DNA of 61,378 nt from Acetobacter senegalensis (GCF_001580995.1 NZ_LHZU01000128.1:1-61378), one strand, 5' to 3'. Shown: positions 16,154 through 25,384, counted from the first letter of the stretch. The notes: generated by a model not told the origin, from the letters alone. Program-made: numbers and translations.

Positions 16154-17290
16154 ATGCCAGATCATCACAACCTGCCCTCTCTTTCCGGGCCGCCGCGTTG
16201 TGTTCTTGTCAAACCCAGTCAGCGGTCTCGGCGAGGACAGGAAGTGGCACGGGCTGTTCTGGCGTTTTTTATTCTGGCCATCGCTTTTTACACCATTCAT
16301 GGTTTTCTGCCCGCTCTGGCATGGGGATGCGTGTTTGCTGTCGCAACCTGGCCCCTTTACACACGCGCACGGATGGCCTGGCCTAAGGCCGCAAAAGGCA
16401 TTTTGTTACCGTTCCTCTTCACTGCGGCCATGGCGTTGATTTTTGTTATCCCCATGATGCTCATTACACTGGAAGCTGTGGGAGAAGCACAAAGTGCACT
16501 GGCGTGGCTGGAGAAAGCACGGCAATCGGGTGTTCCTGTGCCCGAGGCTATTTCCCGCCTGCCCTTTGGCAGCCAGACGCTGACCTCCTGGTGGCAGGCC
16601 CATCTTGCCAACCCGGAAGACGTTTCCGGCCTCACCGGAGCATTGGACAGTAAGGGCATGGCTTTGACCAAAGCCGTCGGCTCACAGATCGCGCACAGAG
16701 GCACTCTGTTCTGCTTCTCCATTGTCACGCTTTTCTTTCTTTATAAAGATGGCGTTTCCGTTATCCGGCAGTGCCGGGTGGCTTCCCGCCGGGCTTTTGG
16801 CAAGCGTGGAGAAACCATTGCCCGTCAGATTGTGGCCTCCATTCATGGCACTGTGCAGGGGCTGGTGCTGGTCGGCATGGCCGAAGGCCTGCTGATGGGG
16901 ATTGTCTATTTTCTCTGTGGCGCCCCTCACCCAGCACTGTTTGGGGTGATCACCGGCGTTGCCGCAATGATTCCCTTCTGCGCCATGGTTGCCGTGGGCT
17001 TGGTATCTCTTCTGATTCTGGCTCAGGGAGCTTCCATCGCGGGCATCGCCACATTCTGCATCGGTGCGGTGATCATCTTTGTGGCCGACCACTTTGTGCG
17101 CCCGGTTCTGATTGGCGGCAGCACCAAACTCCCCTTCCTGTGGGTCCTGCTCGGTATTCTGGGTGGAGCGGAAACATGGGGCTTGCTTGGGCTCTTTGTT
17201 GGTCCAGCAGCCATGGCTGCATTGGACCTGCTCTGGCGGCGCTGGACAGCCGGAAACGAACGGTCGCAAGCCCCTCTGCCTCCCTCTTAA
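16154..17290 (+). CDS. AI-2E family transporter (PerM-like)
   Basis: A 378-residue inner-membrane protein. Hydrophobic helices occur near 35-60 and 65-110, and a further block in the C-terminal half holds HGTVQGLVLVGMAEGLLMGI, AAMIPFCAMVAVGL, FVADHFVRPVLIGGSTKLPFL and LGLLGLFVGPAAMA, all typical of the family. The start at 16154 was preferred over the far upstream frame because a CGAGGAGACG ribosome binding region precedes it and the earlier stretch does not look like protein. Members export or exchange small solutes and ions; the AI-2 link is only the family name. The stop lies inside a hairpin and a second terminator follows. Confidence 0.88.
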   Translation: MPDHHNLPSLSGPPRCVLVKPSQRSRRGQEVARAVLAFFILAIAFYTIHGFLPALAWGCVFAVATWPLYTRARMAWPKAAKGILLPFLFTAAMALIFVIPMMLITLEAVGEAQSALAWLEKARQSGVPVPEAISRLPFGSQTLTSWWQAHLANPEDVSGLTGALDSKGMALTKAVGSQIAHRGTLFCFSIVTLFFLYKDGVSVIRQCRVASRRAFGKRGETIARQIVASIHGTVQGLVLVGMAEGLLMGIVYFLCGAPHPALFGVITGVAAMIPFCAMVAVGLVSLLILAQGASIAGIATFCIGAVIIFVADHFVRPVLIGGSTKLPFLWVLLGILGGAETWGLLGLFVGPAAMAALDLLWRRWTAGNERSQAPLPPS

Positions 17291-17306
17291 TTTTAGAGGG
17301 AGTAGC

Positions 17307-17340
17307 AAGCCCTGAAGTGGAAGGACTGTCAGGGCTTTTG
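17307..17340 (+). terminator. Terminator after the AI-2E-type transporter gene
   Basis: Stem AAGCCCTGA / TCAGGGCTT with a 13-base loop and TTTTG after it. A preceding hairpin (CTCCCTCT-TAATTTT-AGAGGGAG, 17280-17302) spans the stop codon itself. Confidence 0.75.
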
Positions 17341-17434
17341 GGAAATAGTTCACTGGAAACTGGCTGCCCGATATAGGGCCAACGAGCACGCAGCCCTCGC
17401 CCCCCCGAAGCAGAAAGCAGCATCTGATGTTTAC

Positions 17435-17455
17435 GGTTGGTTTTTAAAACCAACC
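17435..17455. repeat. 21-base near-perfect palindrome
   Basis: GGTTGGTTTT and AAAACCAACC are exact reverse complements separated by a single T. A hairpin with one loop base is strained, so a cruciform or a protein-binding dyad is more natural than an RNA terminator. It lies in the gap between a plus-strand gene end and the tRNA-Pro terminator. Confidence 0.75.
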
Positions 17456-17466
17456 TACGCAGCAAA

Positions 17467-17496
17467 CAAAAAAGGGTGCTCATAGAATGAACACCC
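17467..17496 (-). terminator. Terminator of tRNA-Pro
   Basis: On the minus strand GGGTGTTCAT-TCT-ATGAGCACCC (one mismatch in the stem) is followed by TTTTTTG, about 45 bases after the tRNA 3' end. Confidence 0.82.
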
Positions 17497-17541
17497 ATCA
17501 TTGCATCTGATTTTTCAGAAAAACCTTTAGCAAACAAGATA

Positions 17542-17615
17542 TCGGGCAGGCGGGATTCGAACCCACGACCCCCAGTCCCCCAGACTGATGCGCTACCAGA
17601 CTGCGCTACTGCCCG
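17542..17615 (-). tRNA. tRNA-Pro (anticodon GGG)
   Basis: Read on the minus strand: acceptor CGGGCAG pairs with CTGCCCG plus discriminator A. The D arm contains GCGCAGTCTGGTAGCGC, the anticodon arm is TCAGT-CTGGGGG-ACTGG with anticodon GGG, and the T arm has GTGGG-TTCGAAT-CCCGC. All stems pair well. The 3' CCA is not encoded. It reads CCC and CCT codons. A dedicated hairpin terminator lies downstream at 17467-17496. Confidence 0.96.
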
Positions 17616-17677
17616 TTTGCTTGGTGTGAGGTCTTTAGCAGCCTCCTGCTATCCGCACAAGCCACCTGATCTGTTTT

Positions 17678-18634
17678 TTATGCAGAAAGGCGACTGCGCA
17701 ATGCTTGCAGTTCAAGCAGGATATCGGCCAGATCATTACGCAGCCGTGTATTCTGCTTTTTCAGTTGCACAACATTATGACCCTCACCCTGCACGGATGC
17801 TTTATCCGGCTCAGGCAGGACTTCTGTAGTGTCTACTGCATCATCACCTTGTTCAACCGAGGCAGGCTCTTCAGCACCGAACGCTGCCACCACGTCTTCT
17901 TCCGTCACACCAGCAGACTGGGCCTGAGCAGAACTTTCTTCCAAGCTTTCTACAGCCGAAACATCAGGCTGCGGGGCACTCTCGTCTGATATGGGCTCTG
18001 GAGCTACAGCAAGGAGGGCTTCAGCAGAAACGGCGTCATCCATATTGGTCTCGACCACGCCAACCGCATCCTGCGGTGTTTCATCCCTCTCGGGTTCAGA
18101 CACACTGGCAGGGGCATCAGCTTCTTCGGCTATTGCACTACCGTCTATAGCATCAACGACCTCGACAAGCGCGACCTCAACAGAGACTGGCTCAGCCTGT
18201 TGCGAAAGGTCTGTGCCTGCGGAAGCTGGAAGAACTGGCGCTTCTTCAGCAGCAGGCTGCACCGTTTCTGACGGAGGCGTCGGTTGTGTCGACGGGACGT
18301 CCGCCGCCTCTGCCGCCGTATGAGCCCCTTCGCGCAGCAGGCGCTGAACACCCTTTACAGTGTAACCTTTGCTGTAAAGCAGATCTGCAATGTAGCGCAG
18401 CAGTTCAATATCTGCGGGACGATAATACCGACGCCCCCCGCCGCGCTTGAGGGGACGAACCTGCTCGAACCGTGTTTCCCAGAAGCGAAGCACATGCTGC
18501 GGAACGTGCAGTTCATCAGCTACTTCACTGATTGTCCGGAACGCCAGAGGCCCTTTTTCTGACCGGGAGAAAGTATCTTCTTCAGACTGTGTGGGAATCG
18601 AGTCTTCCGGTGAAGAAAACGTGCCTTCAGTCAT
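17678..18634 (-). CDS. MerR-family regulator with long acidic Ala/Glu-rich linker and coiled-coil tail
   Basis: A 318-residue protein. The MerR winged helix-turn-helix (about 30-105) reads [39 protein letters not shown] and [19 protein letters not shown]. Then comes about 170 residues of low-complexity sequence rich in Ala, Glu, Asp, Ser, Pro and Val, certainly disordered. The last 30 residues ([20 protein letters not shown]) have leucine spacing of a coiled coil. No Cys-based metal site is seen. The gene directly follows ihfA (8-base overlap with the ATG at 18634; an in-frame start also exists at 18658). The ihfA-merR order is conserved in alphaproteobacteria, but the role is not established. 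Confidence 0.88.
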   Translation of the reverse strand: MTEGTFSSPEDSIPTQSEEDTFSRSEKGPLAFRTISEVADELHVPQHVLRFWETRFEQVRPLKRGGGRRYYRPADIELLRYIADLLYSKGYTVKGVQRLLREGAHTAAEAADVPSTQPTPPSETVQPAAEEAPVLPASAGTDLSQQAEPVSVEVALVEVVDAIDGSAIAEEADAPASVSEPERDETPQDAVGVVETNMDDAVSAEALLAVAPEPISDESAPQPDVSAVESLEESSAQAQSAGVTEEDVVAAFGAEEPASVEQGDDAVDTTEVLPEPDKASVQGEGHNVVQLKKQNTRLRNDLADILLELQALRSRLSA

Positions 18635-18947
18635 TATCGTCATCCACACCTGCATCAAGAGATTCGTGATTCACTTCTGCCCGCAAAAGCTGGCTGGGCC
18701 GGAAGACCAGAACCGAACGTGGAAGAATTGGGACTTCCTCACCCGTTTTGGGATTACGCCCGCTGCGCTGGCCTTTCTGTCTGACAGAAAAAGTGCCAAA
18801 GCCGCTAATTTTCACGCTTTCACCTTGTTCAAGCGCTACCATTACCGTTTCCAGAATATCTTCCAGAAGAACAGCGGATTCTTTTCGGGACAGCCCAACC
18901 TGCTGATAGATCTGCTCTACCAGAGATGCACGCGTGACAGTTTCCAT
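18627..18947 (-). CDS. ihfA: Integration host factor subunit alpha
   Basis: A 106-residue HU/IHF-family protein. It starts [20 protein letters not shown] and has [20 protein letters not shown] and [18 protein letters not shown], typical of the alpha subunit (ISGFG and the Pro-containing arm). It forms a heterodimer with IhfB (12806-13096) that bends DNA by about 160 degrees in known cases. A 13-residue acidic tail ending VDDDND extends past the usual end. It sits between fabH and the MerR gene in the lipid-synthesis string. Confidence 0.95.
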   Translation of the reverse strand: METVTRASLVEQIYQQVGLSRKESAVLLEDILETVMVALEQGESVKISGFGTFSVRQKGQRSGRNPKTGEEVPILPRSVLVFRPSQLLRAEVNHESLDAGVDDDND

Positions 18948-19021
18948 AAAAGAGAAGGTAACATGTTGGCGGACCTCGTCAATTCAAACTGAACGACGAC
19001 TCCTCCTTCCCTGATCAAAAA

Positions 19022-19987
19022 CTAGAAACGAGCCAGAGCAGACCCCCATGTGAGGCCGCCACCCAAGGCTTCCATCAACACCAGATCGCCTTTCTGGATA
19101 CGCCCGTCCCTTACGGCTTCATCCAACGCCAGCGGAATCGAGGCCGCGGACGTATTGGCATGACGGTCAACCGTAATCACCACCCGTTCTGGCGGAAGGT
19201 TCAGCTTTTTGGCCACCCCTTCGATGATACGGATATTGGCCTGATGCGGCACCAGCCAGGAGACATCGCCATATTCCAGCCCTTCGGCTTTCAATGCTTC
19301 GTCCACGGAAGAAGAAAGCTTGGCCACGGCGTGGCGGAACACATCCCGTCCGCTCATTTTTAGATGCCCGCTCATTTCCCGGCGGCCCACGGCGCCGTCC
19401 ACATACAACAGATCACCTGCAGTCCCATCAGAATGCAGATGGGTTGAGAGGAGACCGGCCTCACCGGGCTCATCAGTGCCAGACAAAACGACTGCCCCGG
19501 CGCCATCGCCAAACAGCACACACGTTCCGCGGTCTGACCAATCGACAATACGGGAATAAACCTCGCTGCCAATCACCAGCACATTGCGGGCCTGGCCGCT
19601 GCGTATAAACGCATCTGCTGTTGAAAGAGCAAAAATGAATCCGGAGCAGGCCGCCGCGAGGTCAAACCCGAATCCCTGCTGCATGCCCAGTTCGGCCTGA
19701 ATTCTAACCGCCGTAGCCGGGAAAGCCTGATCAGGCGTGGACGTTCCAACAATGACCGCATCAATATCTGCCGGAGTCAGGCCTGCATAATCCAAAGCAC
19801 GACGGGCCGCCTGAGCACCCATGCTGGTTGCCGTATCATTCGGCCCTGCAATATGACGCCGGGTTATGCCAGTGCGGGTTTTGATCCAGTCATCGGATGT
19901 ATCAAGCTGGGCTGCCAGTTCATCGTTAGTCACGACACGATCTGGCAGGAACCCACCAAACCCTACCAGAAGCGAACGTCTCGCCAT
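19022..19987 (-). CDS. fabH: 3-oxoacyl-ACP synthase III
   Basis: A cytoplasmic ketosynthase III of 321 residues. It condenses acetyl-CoA (or another acyl-CoA) with malonyl-ACP to begin fatty acid synthesis. The catalytic triad is visible: Cys in FDLAAACSGFIFAL (about 112), His in WLVPHQANIRI (about 245) and Asn in DRHANTSAASIPLAL (about 275). The start at 19987 (MARRSLLVGFGGFLP) matches the family; an upstream ATG would add eight residues. It lies directly downstream of plsX, as in many bacteria. Confidence 0.96.
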   Translation of the reverse strand: MARRSLLVGFGGFLPDRVVTNDELAAQLDTSDDWIKTRTGITRRHIAGPNDTATSMGAQAARRALDYAGLTPADIDAVIVGTSTPDQAFPATAVRIQAELGMQQGFGFDLAAACSGFIFALSTADAFIRSGQARNVLVIGSEVYSRIVDWSDRGTCVLFGDGAGAVVLSGTDEPGEAGLLSTHLHSDGTAGDLLYVDGAVGRREMSGHLKMSGRDVFRHAVAKLSSSVDEALKAEGLEYGDVSWLVPHQANIRIIEGVAKKLNLPPERVVITVDRHANTSAASIPLALDEAVRDGRIQKGDLVLMEALGGGLTWGSALARF

Positions 19988-20052
19988 CTCTGCTCTTTCA
20001 TTATCCAGCACCGGCTACCACACGGGCATCAATGCTGTGCTATTCTATCCTG

Positions 20053-21159
20053 TCAGGACGCCGTCACGGCGGGTTCACGTTCCATGGAAGCCTGCTGGTG
20101 GGATAGAAGCGCCCCCATATGGGTCAGACGCTCGCGAATACCATCATTGAAGCCGTGGGTGACCATATCCATGGCAACATCAACTGCGGCGGCGAAGCCT
20201 TCCGCATCTGTGCCGCCGTGGGATTTTACAACCACGCCGTTCAGACCAACAAACACGGCTCCGTTATAGCGGCGGGGATCAAGCCACTCTTTCATCCGCT
20301 CAAGGCCGGGCCGAACCAGAAGATAACCAATCTTGGCGATAATACCGCGGCTGAAAACCTGGCGCAGAAGGGAGGTTGCCATCTTCAGCACCCCTTCCCC
20401 CGTTTTCAGCGCGACATTTCCTGTAAAGCCGTCCGTCACCACAACATCCGTAGTGCCGGCTGTAATATCGTGGCCTTCAATAAAGCCATGGAACTGGGAC
20501 GCCAGCGGGCTTTCCCGCAGGACTTCAGAAGCGATACGCAGCTTCTCGTCGCCTTTAAGTTCCTCTGAACCGATATTGAGGAGACCGATCCGTGGAGCGG
20601 GGAGACCAAGAACAGCCTTTGCAAAGGCTTCCCCCATCACCGCAAATTCCACCAGATTACGCCAGTCGCACGCCACATTAGCACCGAGGTCAAGCATGAC
20701 CACGTCGCCTTTGATTGTGGGGCTGATGGCCGCCATGGCAGGACGGGAAATGCCGGGCATGGTTTTGACCACAATCTTGGCCAATGCCAGCATGGCCCCG
20801 CTGTTACCAGCGGAAACAACGCCTCTGGCCCGACCGCTTGCCACAGCATCCATACCAAGACGCATGGAAGATTTCCGCACGCGCAGGGCGGCGGTTGGCT
20901 TCATGTCCATCGGCACGGCCTCATCCGTATGCCAGATGGTGCAGATGGACTCAGCCTTGGGGTGCTTGGCCAAAAGTGGACGAAGCTTTGCTTCATCTCC
21001 TGTCAGCAGCACCCGCATGCCGGGATGACGATCAGCAGCTATAGCAAGCCCAGCGACAACCACATCAGGAGCTCCATCGCCTCCCATTCCATCAACAGCA
21101 AGGCTGAACACCTCACTCTGTTCTGAAATGGAAATATCTGGACTCTCTTTCTTGCTCAT
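20053..21159 (-). CDS. plsX: Phosphate acyltransferase
   Basis: A 368-residue peripheral membrane enzyme that converts acyl-ACP to acyl-phosphate, the donor for PlsY in phospholipid synthesis. Motifs: LAVDGMGGDGAPDVVVAGL near residue 20, SGNSGAMLALA (about 118-128), and VVVTDGFTGNVALKTGEG in the second half. The C-terminus carries KSHGGTDAEGFAAAVDVA, also characteristic. It lies between rpmF and fabH, the classic order, which ties ribosome production to membrane lipid supply. Confidence 0.96.
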   Translation of the reverse strand: MSKKESPDISISEQSEVFSLAVDGMGGDGAPDVVVAGLAIAADRHPGMRVLLTGDEAKLRPLLAKHPKAESICTIWHTDEAVPMDMKPTAALRVRKSSMRLGMDAVASGRARGVVSAGNSGAMLALAKIVVKTMPGISRPAMAAISPTIKGDVVMLDLGANVACDWRNLVEFAVMGEAFAKAVLGLPAPRIGLLNIGSEELKGDEKLRIASEVLRESPLASQFHGFIEGHDITAGTTDVVVTDGFTGNVALKTGEGVLKMATSLLRQVFSRGIIAKIGYLLVRPGLERMKEWLDPRRYNGAVFVGLNGVVVKSHGGTDAEGFAAAVDVAMDMVTHGFNDGIRERLTHMGALLSHQQASMEREPAVTAS

Positions 21160-21240
21160 GCCTGCTTCTCTGCCATGCTGCAGATGCCTTACCCCCGCAT
21201 TGTGCCCTCTCTCCTCAAGGAGAGACGAGCACTTTCATTT

Positions 21241-21444
21241 TCAGGCGCGCACAGCGACTTTCAGCGCTTTGCCCGCAGCAATCACTTCACGGCCATCATA
21301 ATGACCACAGTGGCTGCAAATGTTGTGCGGACGCTTCAGCTCACCACAGTTGGAGCATTCAGCATAGGCCTCCACACGCAGGGCTTCATGGCTGCGACGC
21401 ATGCCACGACGTGAAGGCGAGGTTTTTCTTTTGGGTACAGCCAT
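21241..21444 (-). CDS. rpmF: 50S ribosomal protein L32
   Basis: A 67-residue protein with the family opening [20 protein letters not shown] and two CxxC pairs (CSNCGE, CSHCGHY) that form a zinc ribbon, so this is the zinc-containing form. It is placed between yceD and plsX, the widely conserved order. The start at 21444 follows the family; the frame is open six codons further upstream. Confidence 0.96.
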   Translation of the reverse strand: MAVPKRKTSPSRRGMRRSHEALRVEAYAECSNCGELKRPHNICSHCGHYDGREVIAAGKALKVAVRA

Positions 21445-21606
21445 GGGCCCGAGCCCCTCCAAACAGATCTAAAGACCACCGGCGTCACAACACTCAGGCC
21501 ATGCCGCCAGCAAGACAAAACAGGTTAATCACCAGATTGAGGGCGGGCTCTAGCAGAGAGCTGCCCCTTTCGCAAGCAACACTGCAAGAAATCCGCCTCT
21601 AACAGG

Positions 21607-22161
21607 TCAGCTATCTTTACGGCGCAACTGTTCAAGCGCGGAAAATGGCGTGTTTCCTCTGGCACGCGCCTCTTCCTGCGCCCGTTTCTCCGCCTCTTCC
21701 TCAGTGATCACAAGTCCGGGGGGCAGAACCGCATCCGGTGCGTGAGGATAAGGCTCCAGATCCAGAGCAAACTGCTCTACAGCCGCTTCTCCAAGATCAA
21801 TGGAGTCTCCTTCATAAGGAATTTCATCAATCGCTTCCAGATCAGGCTCGGCACTTTCTTCAAAATCTTCCGCAGGCACGAACTGCACCTCAAAAGAGCC
21901 TGCCATCACGTCCTCAAACGGTTCAAGAGTCACCACACAGGTCTGCTTGAAACGCGCCGCCAGCGCACCATGAGCCGTAACGCAGTCTCGTCCGGTGGCT
22001 GTCAGGTGATATTTGCACCGCAACATGCTGACTTCAGGCAACCCAAGACGCACAGCAATCTGCCTGCATTCCTCTGGCGTTGCCTCAACCGTTACGTTCA
22101 GCCCTCCTGGCGCGATTCGGCGTACGGCCGTCAGGCGGGAAAATTCCGGTTTAGCGGCCAT
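21607..22161 (-). CDS. yceD: YceD/DUF177 family protein (23S rRNA accumulation factor)
   Basis: A 184-residue protein with the FKQTCVVTLEPFEDVMAGSF motif (Cys followed by a beta-rich core) and an acidic second half (EDFEESAEPDLEAIDEIPYEG, then IDLGEAAVEQFALDLEPYP), both typical of DUF177. The family is needed for 23S rRNA accumulation in plants and affects ribosome assembly in bacteria. It is almost always found before rpmF, as here. The ATG at 22161 has AGGAGG five bases upstream. It is divergent from bamE across about 280 bases that should hold both promoters. Confidence 0.9.
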   Translation of the reverse strand: MAAKPEFSRLTAVRRIAPGGLNVTVEATPEECRQIAVRLGLPEVSMLRCKYHLTATGRDCVTAHGALAARFKQTCVVTLEPFEDVMAGSFEVQFVPAEDFEESAEPDLEAIDEIPYEGDSIDLGEAAVEQFALDLEPYPHAPDAVLPPGLVITEEEAEKRAQEEARARGNTPFSALEQLRRKDS

Positions 22162-22443
22162 GGGAGCCTCCTGAAACAAAGACATCTGTGATGTTTAATC
22201 CAAACATGCTGCTACCGCCGTATTTGCAAGGAACAGACACTCACAGCCCTATCACAAACCCTGCGTGCCGTAAGGGCGGAACATATGGTTTTCCTGCAAA
22301 ACAGCTCCATGACAGAATTCAGGAATTGACGCCCCCCGCCTGTTCGGGCATCCGACAGAAGCAGGTGTCTGCGTGTGGGCAGCCCTGTCTTTTTTTGTCT
22401 CGACACGTTAGAGTGACTGCACAAACCGGGGTGCTTTACTGAC

Positions 22444-23001
22444 ATGATGCCGCAACGCTCAAGAAAAATTGCCAATGTCCGCGCAAAGTGCGGGTTGCTG
22501 GCAGCCCTGTGCGTTCTTTCTGGCTGCAATGTGTTCCGCCCCACCCCTATCCCCCGTGGCTCCCTGATTGAAGCTGATGATTACAATCAGCTCATTCCCG
22601 GCACGAGCACACGGGCTGACGCGGTCGATCTTCTCGGCTCCGCCACGACCAAGGGAGCCTTTGACGACAACACATGGATTTATATTTCCATGGCCACCTA
22701 TCTGCGCCCCATAGATTTTCCGGGCATCAAGAAGCAGCAGGTTGTTGTTCTCAAGTTCGGCGGCAACGGCACACTGGAAAGCCTGCGGACACTCAGCCGC
22801 CGGGATGCCCGGCCTGTTGCCATGATTAGTCAGGTCACACCCACCCCTGGCACCAGCATCAATATCCTGCAGCAGATTCTTGGTAACGTAGGCCGCTACA
22901 ACCCCATGCAGAACATGATGGGCGGCGGCAGCACATCGGGCACTGGCATGATGGGCAACAACAGCGGCCCCGGTCATTTTGGCTCAGGCAACACGCTCTA
23001 A
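22444..23001 (+). CDS. bamE: Outer membrane assembly lipoprotein BamE
   Basis: A 185-residue predicted lipoprotein. The signal peptide ends in a lipobox with Cys in CVLSGCNVF (about residue 28). The SmpA/OmlA domain follows (about 35-115): IEADDYNQLIPGTSTRADAV then LLGSATTKGAFDDNTWIYIS, a clear BamE signature. The C-terminal 50 residues are Gly/Met/Asn-rich (NMMGGGSTSGTGMMGNNSG), longer than usual and probably flexible. It is part of the Bam complex that inserts beta-barrel proteins in the outer membrane; BamB is encoded at 52799-54193. Two adjacent ATG codons at the start are both possible. Confidence 0.92.
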   Translation: MMPQRSRKIANVRAKCGLLAALCVLSGCNVFRPTPIPRGSLIEADDYNQLIPGTSTRADAVDLLGSATTKGAFDDNTWIYISMATYLRPIDFPGIKKQQVVVLKFGGNGTLESLRTLSRRDARPVAMISQVTPTPGTSINILQQILGNVGRYNPMQNMMGGGSTSGTGMMGNNSGPGHFGSGNTL

Positions 23002-23264
23002 GAGTAGCGATTTAAAAGACTTACCGGACTGGTTTAGCCGCTCCATGGTTACGTGAAAGCGTTCTCCTTCAGCCGCCATGTTAGTCTTTGGAAATCTGCC
23101 TTTTGGCGTCACATCTCTCTATGTGGGTCTTGAGTAGGCTTAAAACAACGCTGAAATCACCGGCTCTTCAAACAGGAGAGACGAAGCGCCCTCTTAACCT
23201 GATCTGCGACAACGCCATGCGTCGGAACGGGCCAAACGTCCTGAAACGAATGAAGAGAATTCTC

Positions 23265-24644
23265 TCAGGGCAAAAGGATACGCACTCTCAGCCCGCCTGA
23301 TGGGGAGACATCCAGCTCCATCTCTCCGCCATGCGCCCGTACGATGTCACGGGAGATGGTCAGCCCCAGCCCGGTTCCGCCACCTCGGCCACTTTCAAAA
23401 GCCCGGAAAACGGCTTCCCGTCGTTCCGGGCTGATACCTGGGCCATCATCATCTACTAAAATGCAAGCGCCTTCAGCGACCGCCCGGGCTGTTATGGTTA
23501 TTGCGCCACCATGCCTGCGCGCATTGTCCAACAGGTTGGTCAATGCACGCCGCAGGGCATCCGGGCGTATCATGACCTGCAAATCCTTCTGCACACTGAC
23601 GGCGCTTACCCGCGCGCCTGTGCGTCGGGCTGCTATCACAACGTCTTCCATGAATGGTGCAAATTCCACCAGAAGCGGCGTTTCAGCGCCCTCACCCCGC
23701 GCAAACGCCAGATAACTGTCGATCATGTGTTCCATTTCAACCACATCACCGATCATGTCATCCACATCCCCGCGCAGATCTTCTGCCTTCACCACCCCTG
23801 TGCGTGGCATCATGGCTAATGAGAGACGAATGCGGGTCAACGGTGTGCGTAGATCGTGCGATACACCTGCCAGAACACCTGTCCGTTGAGACACAAATCG
23901 GAAGATCCGGTCCTGCATGCGGTTGAAGGCTACGGAAGCCTTACGCACTTCCTGCGCCCCTTCCGGTTTGATGGGCCCGATATCCCGCCCCAGACCAAAT
24001 TGTTCGGCCGCATGCGCCAGCCGCCTGATGGCCCGCACCTGATTACGCATGAACAGGCTGGCAATGATAAACAGCAGCAGAGAACTGCCTAAAGCCCATG
24101 CCACAAACAACCAGATCTGCCCCATATCCAGCCGTTTGCGGGGCGCTTCCACCTCCAGCACGCCATCGCTCAACTGGATGGAAATTTTCACGGTATGCGG
24201 ATCACTCCGCCAGTTTACAAAAAATGGGTGATCGATTGCATTTTCCAGTGCGTGGGCCAGATCTTCATCCATTGGCCCAAGCACATGGTTGAAGCCAACC
24301 CGCCGCAGCTTGGCTCCCGCGTGCCAGGTTTCCACCAGCTGCAGGTGGTCACGCGCCTGTTCGACAAACCATTCCTTGTCGCTTTGTTTGTGCAACCGCT
24401 CCAACGCATTGAGAGAAAGCACAATTTCGGAACTGACGCTGTCTGACAGACGGCGGGACACAACCTTGAGAAAGTTTCCGTAAAACAGTTCAAGGGAGAT
24501 TGCCTGCGTCACAAGCAGCGGAATGAAGACAATCAGCAGAGACCGCCCAAGCAGGGAGCGCGGCAGAACCCGCCGCATGGATTTCTCCACCCGACGGGAT
24601 TTCCATATCCGTGACGGAAACAGCCTGAGCCTTCTGCGGTTCAT
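23265..24644 (-). CDS. Sensor histidine kinase, EnvZ-like
   Basis: A 459-residue inner-membrane kinase. It has a transmembrane segment near 30-50, a periplasmic loop of roughly 120 residues, and a second transmembrane segment near 165-190, then a HAMP region. The dimerisation/phosphoacceptor helix is GVSHDLRTPLTRIRLSL (His near 262). The catalytic ATPase domain has the N-box LLDNARRHGG and the G-boxes VDDDGPGISPE and GRGGGTGLGLTI. It lies five bases after the response regulator gene, so the two are partners. The signal is unknown. The plus-strand interval 23002-23264 to its left carries no gene I can support. Confidence 0.93.
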   Translation of the reverse strand: MNRRRLRLFPSRIWKSRRVEKSMRRVLPRSLLGRSLLIVFIPLLVTQAISLELFYGNFLKVVSRRLSDSVSSEIVLSLNALERLHKQSDKEWFVEQARDHLQLVETWHAGAKLRRVGFNHVLGPMDEDLAHALENAIDHPFFVNWRSDPHTVKISIQLSDGVLEVEAPRKRLDMGQIWLFVAWALGSSLLLFIIASLFMRNQVRAIRRLAHAAEQFGLGRDIGPIKPEGAQEVRKASVAFNRMQDRIFRFVSQRTGVLAGVSHDLRTPLTRIRLSLAMMPRTGVVKAEDLRGDVDDMIGDVVEMEHMIDSYLAFARGEGAETPLLVEFAPFMEDVVIAARRTGARVSAVSVQKDLQVMIRPDALRRALTNLLDNARRHGGAITITARAVAEGACILVDDDGPGISPERREAVFRAFESGRGGGTGLGLTISRDIVRAHGGEMELDVSPSGGLRVRILLP

Positions 24645-24649
24645 CTGGC

Positions 24650-25384
24650 TTATTGAATACCCGGCTTCAGCACATATCCGCGCCCGCGAATTGTATGGAG
24701 GAAGCGGGGCTCACGCGGGTCTGGCTCGATACGGCGACGCAGCCGCGTAACCTGCACATCCACGGCGCGCTCTCCAATTTCAGCCATATCAAGGGCCTTG
24801 GCTATTTCCTCGCGGGTAAAAACCTCGTTGGGACGCCGCGCCAGGACAGAGAGAAGAGCAGCTTCCCCCCCGGTCAGATGAATATTCCCCTCTGGCCCGG
24901 AAAGAAGTGCGCGCATGGGGTCAAACTCCAGATCTCCCAGCCGAATGATCCGCAAATTGTCTGCTGCCGGTGCAGGCGCCAGACGCCGCAGATGGGCCTT
25001 GAGCCGCAAAAGCAGTTCACGTGGTTCAAACGGCTTTCCCAAATAATCGTCCGCACCGGCTTCAAGCCCGGTAATACGGTCCGCCGGTTCCCCGCGAGCT
25101 GTCAGCAGCAGAATGGGAAATTCCTGCCCTGTGTCCCGCAGCGCGCGGGTCAACTCCAGCCCGTTTTCTCCGGGCATGGTCACATCCAGCACCATGGCAT
25201 CAGGCTGAATGCCCCCCAGCGCCTGCCGCGCCTCGGCCGCATTGGCCGCCACGCTGATACGGAACCCATGCTCAGACAGATAACGTTGCAAGAGCCGCCG
25301 CAGACGAGGATCATCATCCACCACAATAACATGCGGTGCCATGCCTTCTTCCAGCATCATGTCGTCGTGCAGATTATGAACCAT
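24650..25384 (-). CDS. OmpR-family response regulator (PetR-like)
   Basis: A 244-residue two-domain regulator. The receiver domain (about 18-135) has VIVVDDDPRLRR, the phosphoacceptor Asp in MVLDVTMPGENGLEL, and the conserved Lys in LGKPFEPRELL. The winged-helix DNA-binding domain (about 150-240) shows LTGGEAALLSVLARRPNEVF and VDVQVTRLRRRIEPDP then TIRGRGYVL. Its start overlaps the end of the MarR gene by about ten bases. A MarR plus OmpR gene pair is known as petP-petR in Rhodobacter, which supports the PetR-like label; here a kinase is added directly downstream. Confidence 0.92.
   Translation of the reverse strand: MVHNLHDDMMLEEGMAPHVIVVDDDPRLRRLLQRYLSEHGFRISVAANAAEARQALGGIQPDAMVLDVTMPGENGLELTRALRDTGQEFPILLLTARGEPADRITGLEAGADDYLGKPFEPRELLLRLKAHLRRLAPAPAADNLRIIRLGDLEFDPMRALLSGPEGNIHLTGGEAALLSVLARRPNEVFTREEIAKALDMAEIGERAVDVQVTRLRRRIEPDPREPRFLHTIRGRGYVLKPGIQ

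Noticed and set aside
16682..17389. A 235-codon minus-strand frame over the AI-2E-type transporter
   Set aside because: Antisense shadow with no protein-like features.
17435..17615. Prophage or island attachment site at tRNA-Pro
   Set aside because: No duplicate of the tRNA 3' end, no integrase and no foreign-looking genes nearby.
23002..23264. A 70-codon plus-strand frame (23088-23300) after bamE
   Set aside because: No good ribosome binding site, no protein-like composition, and it runs into the end of the convergent kinase gene.
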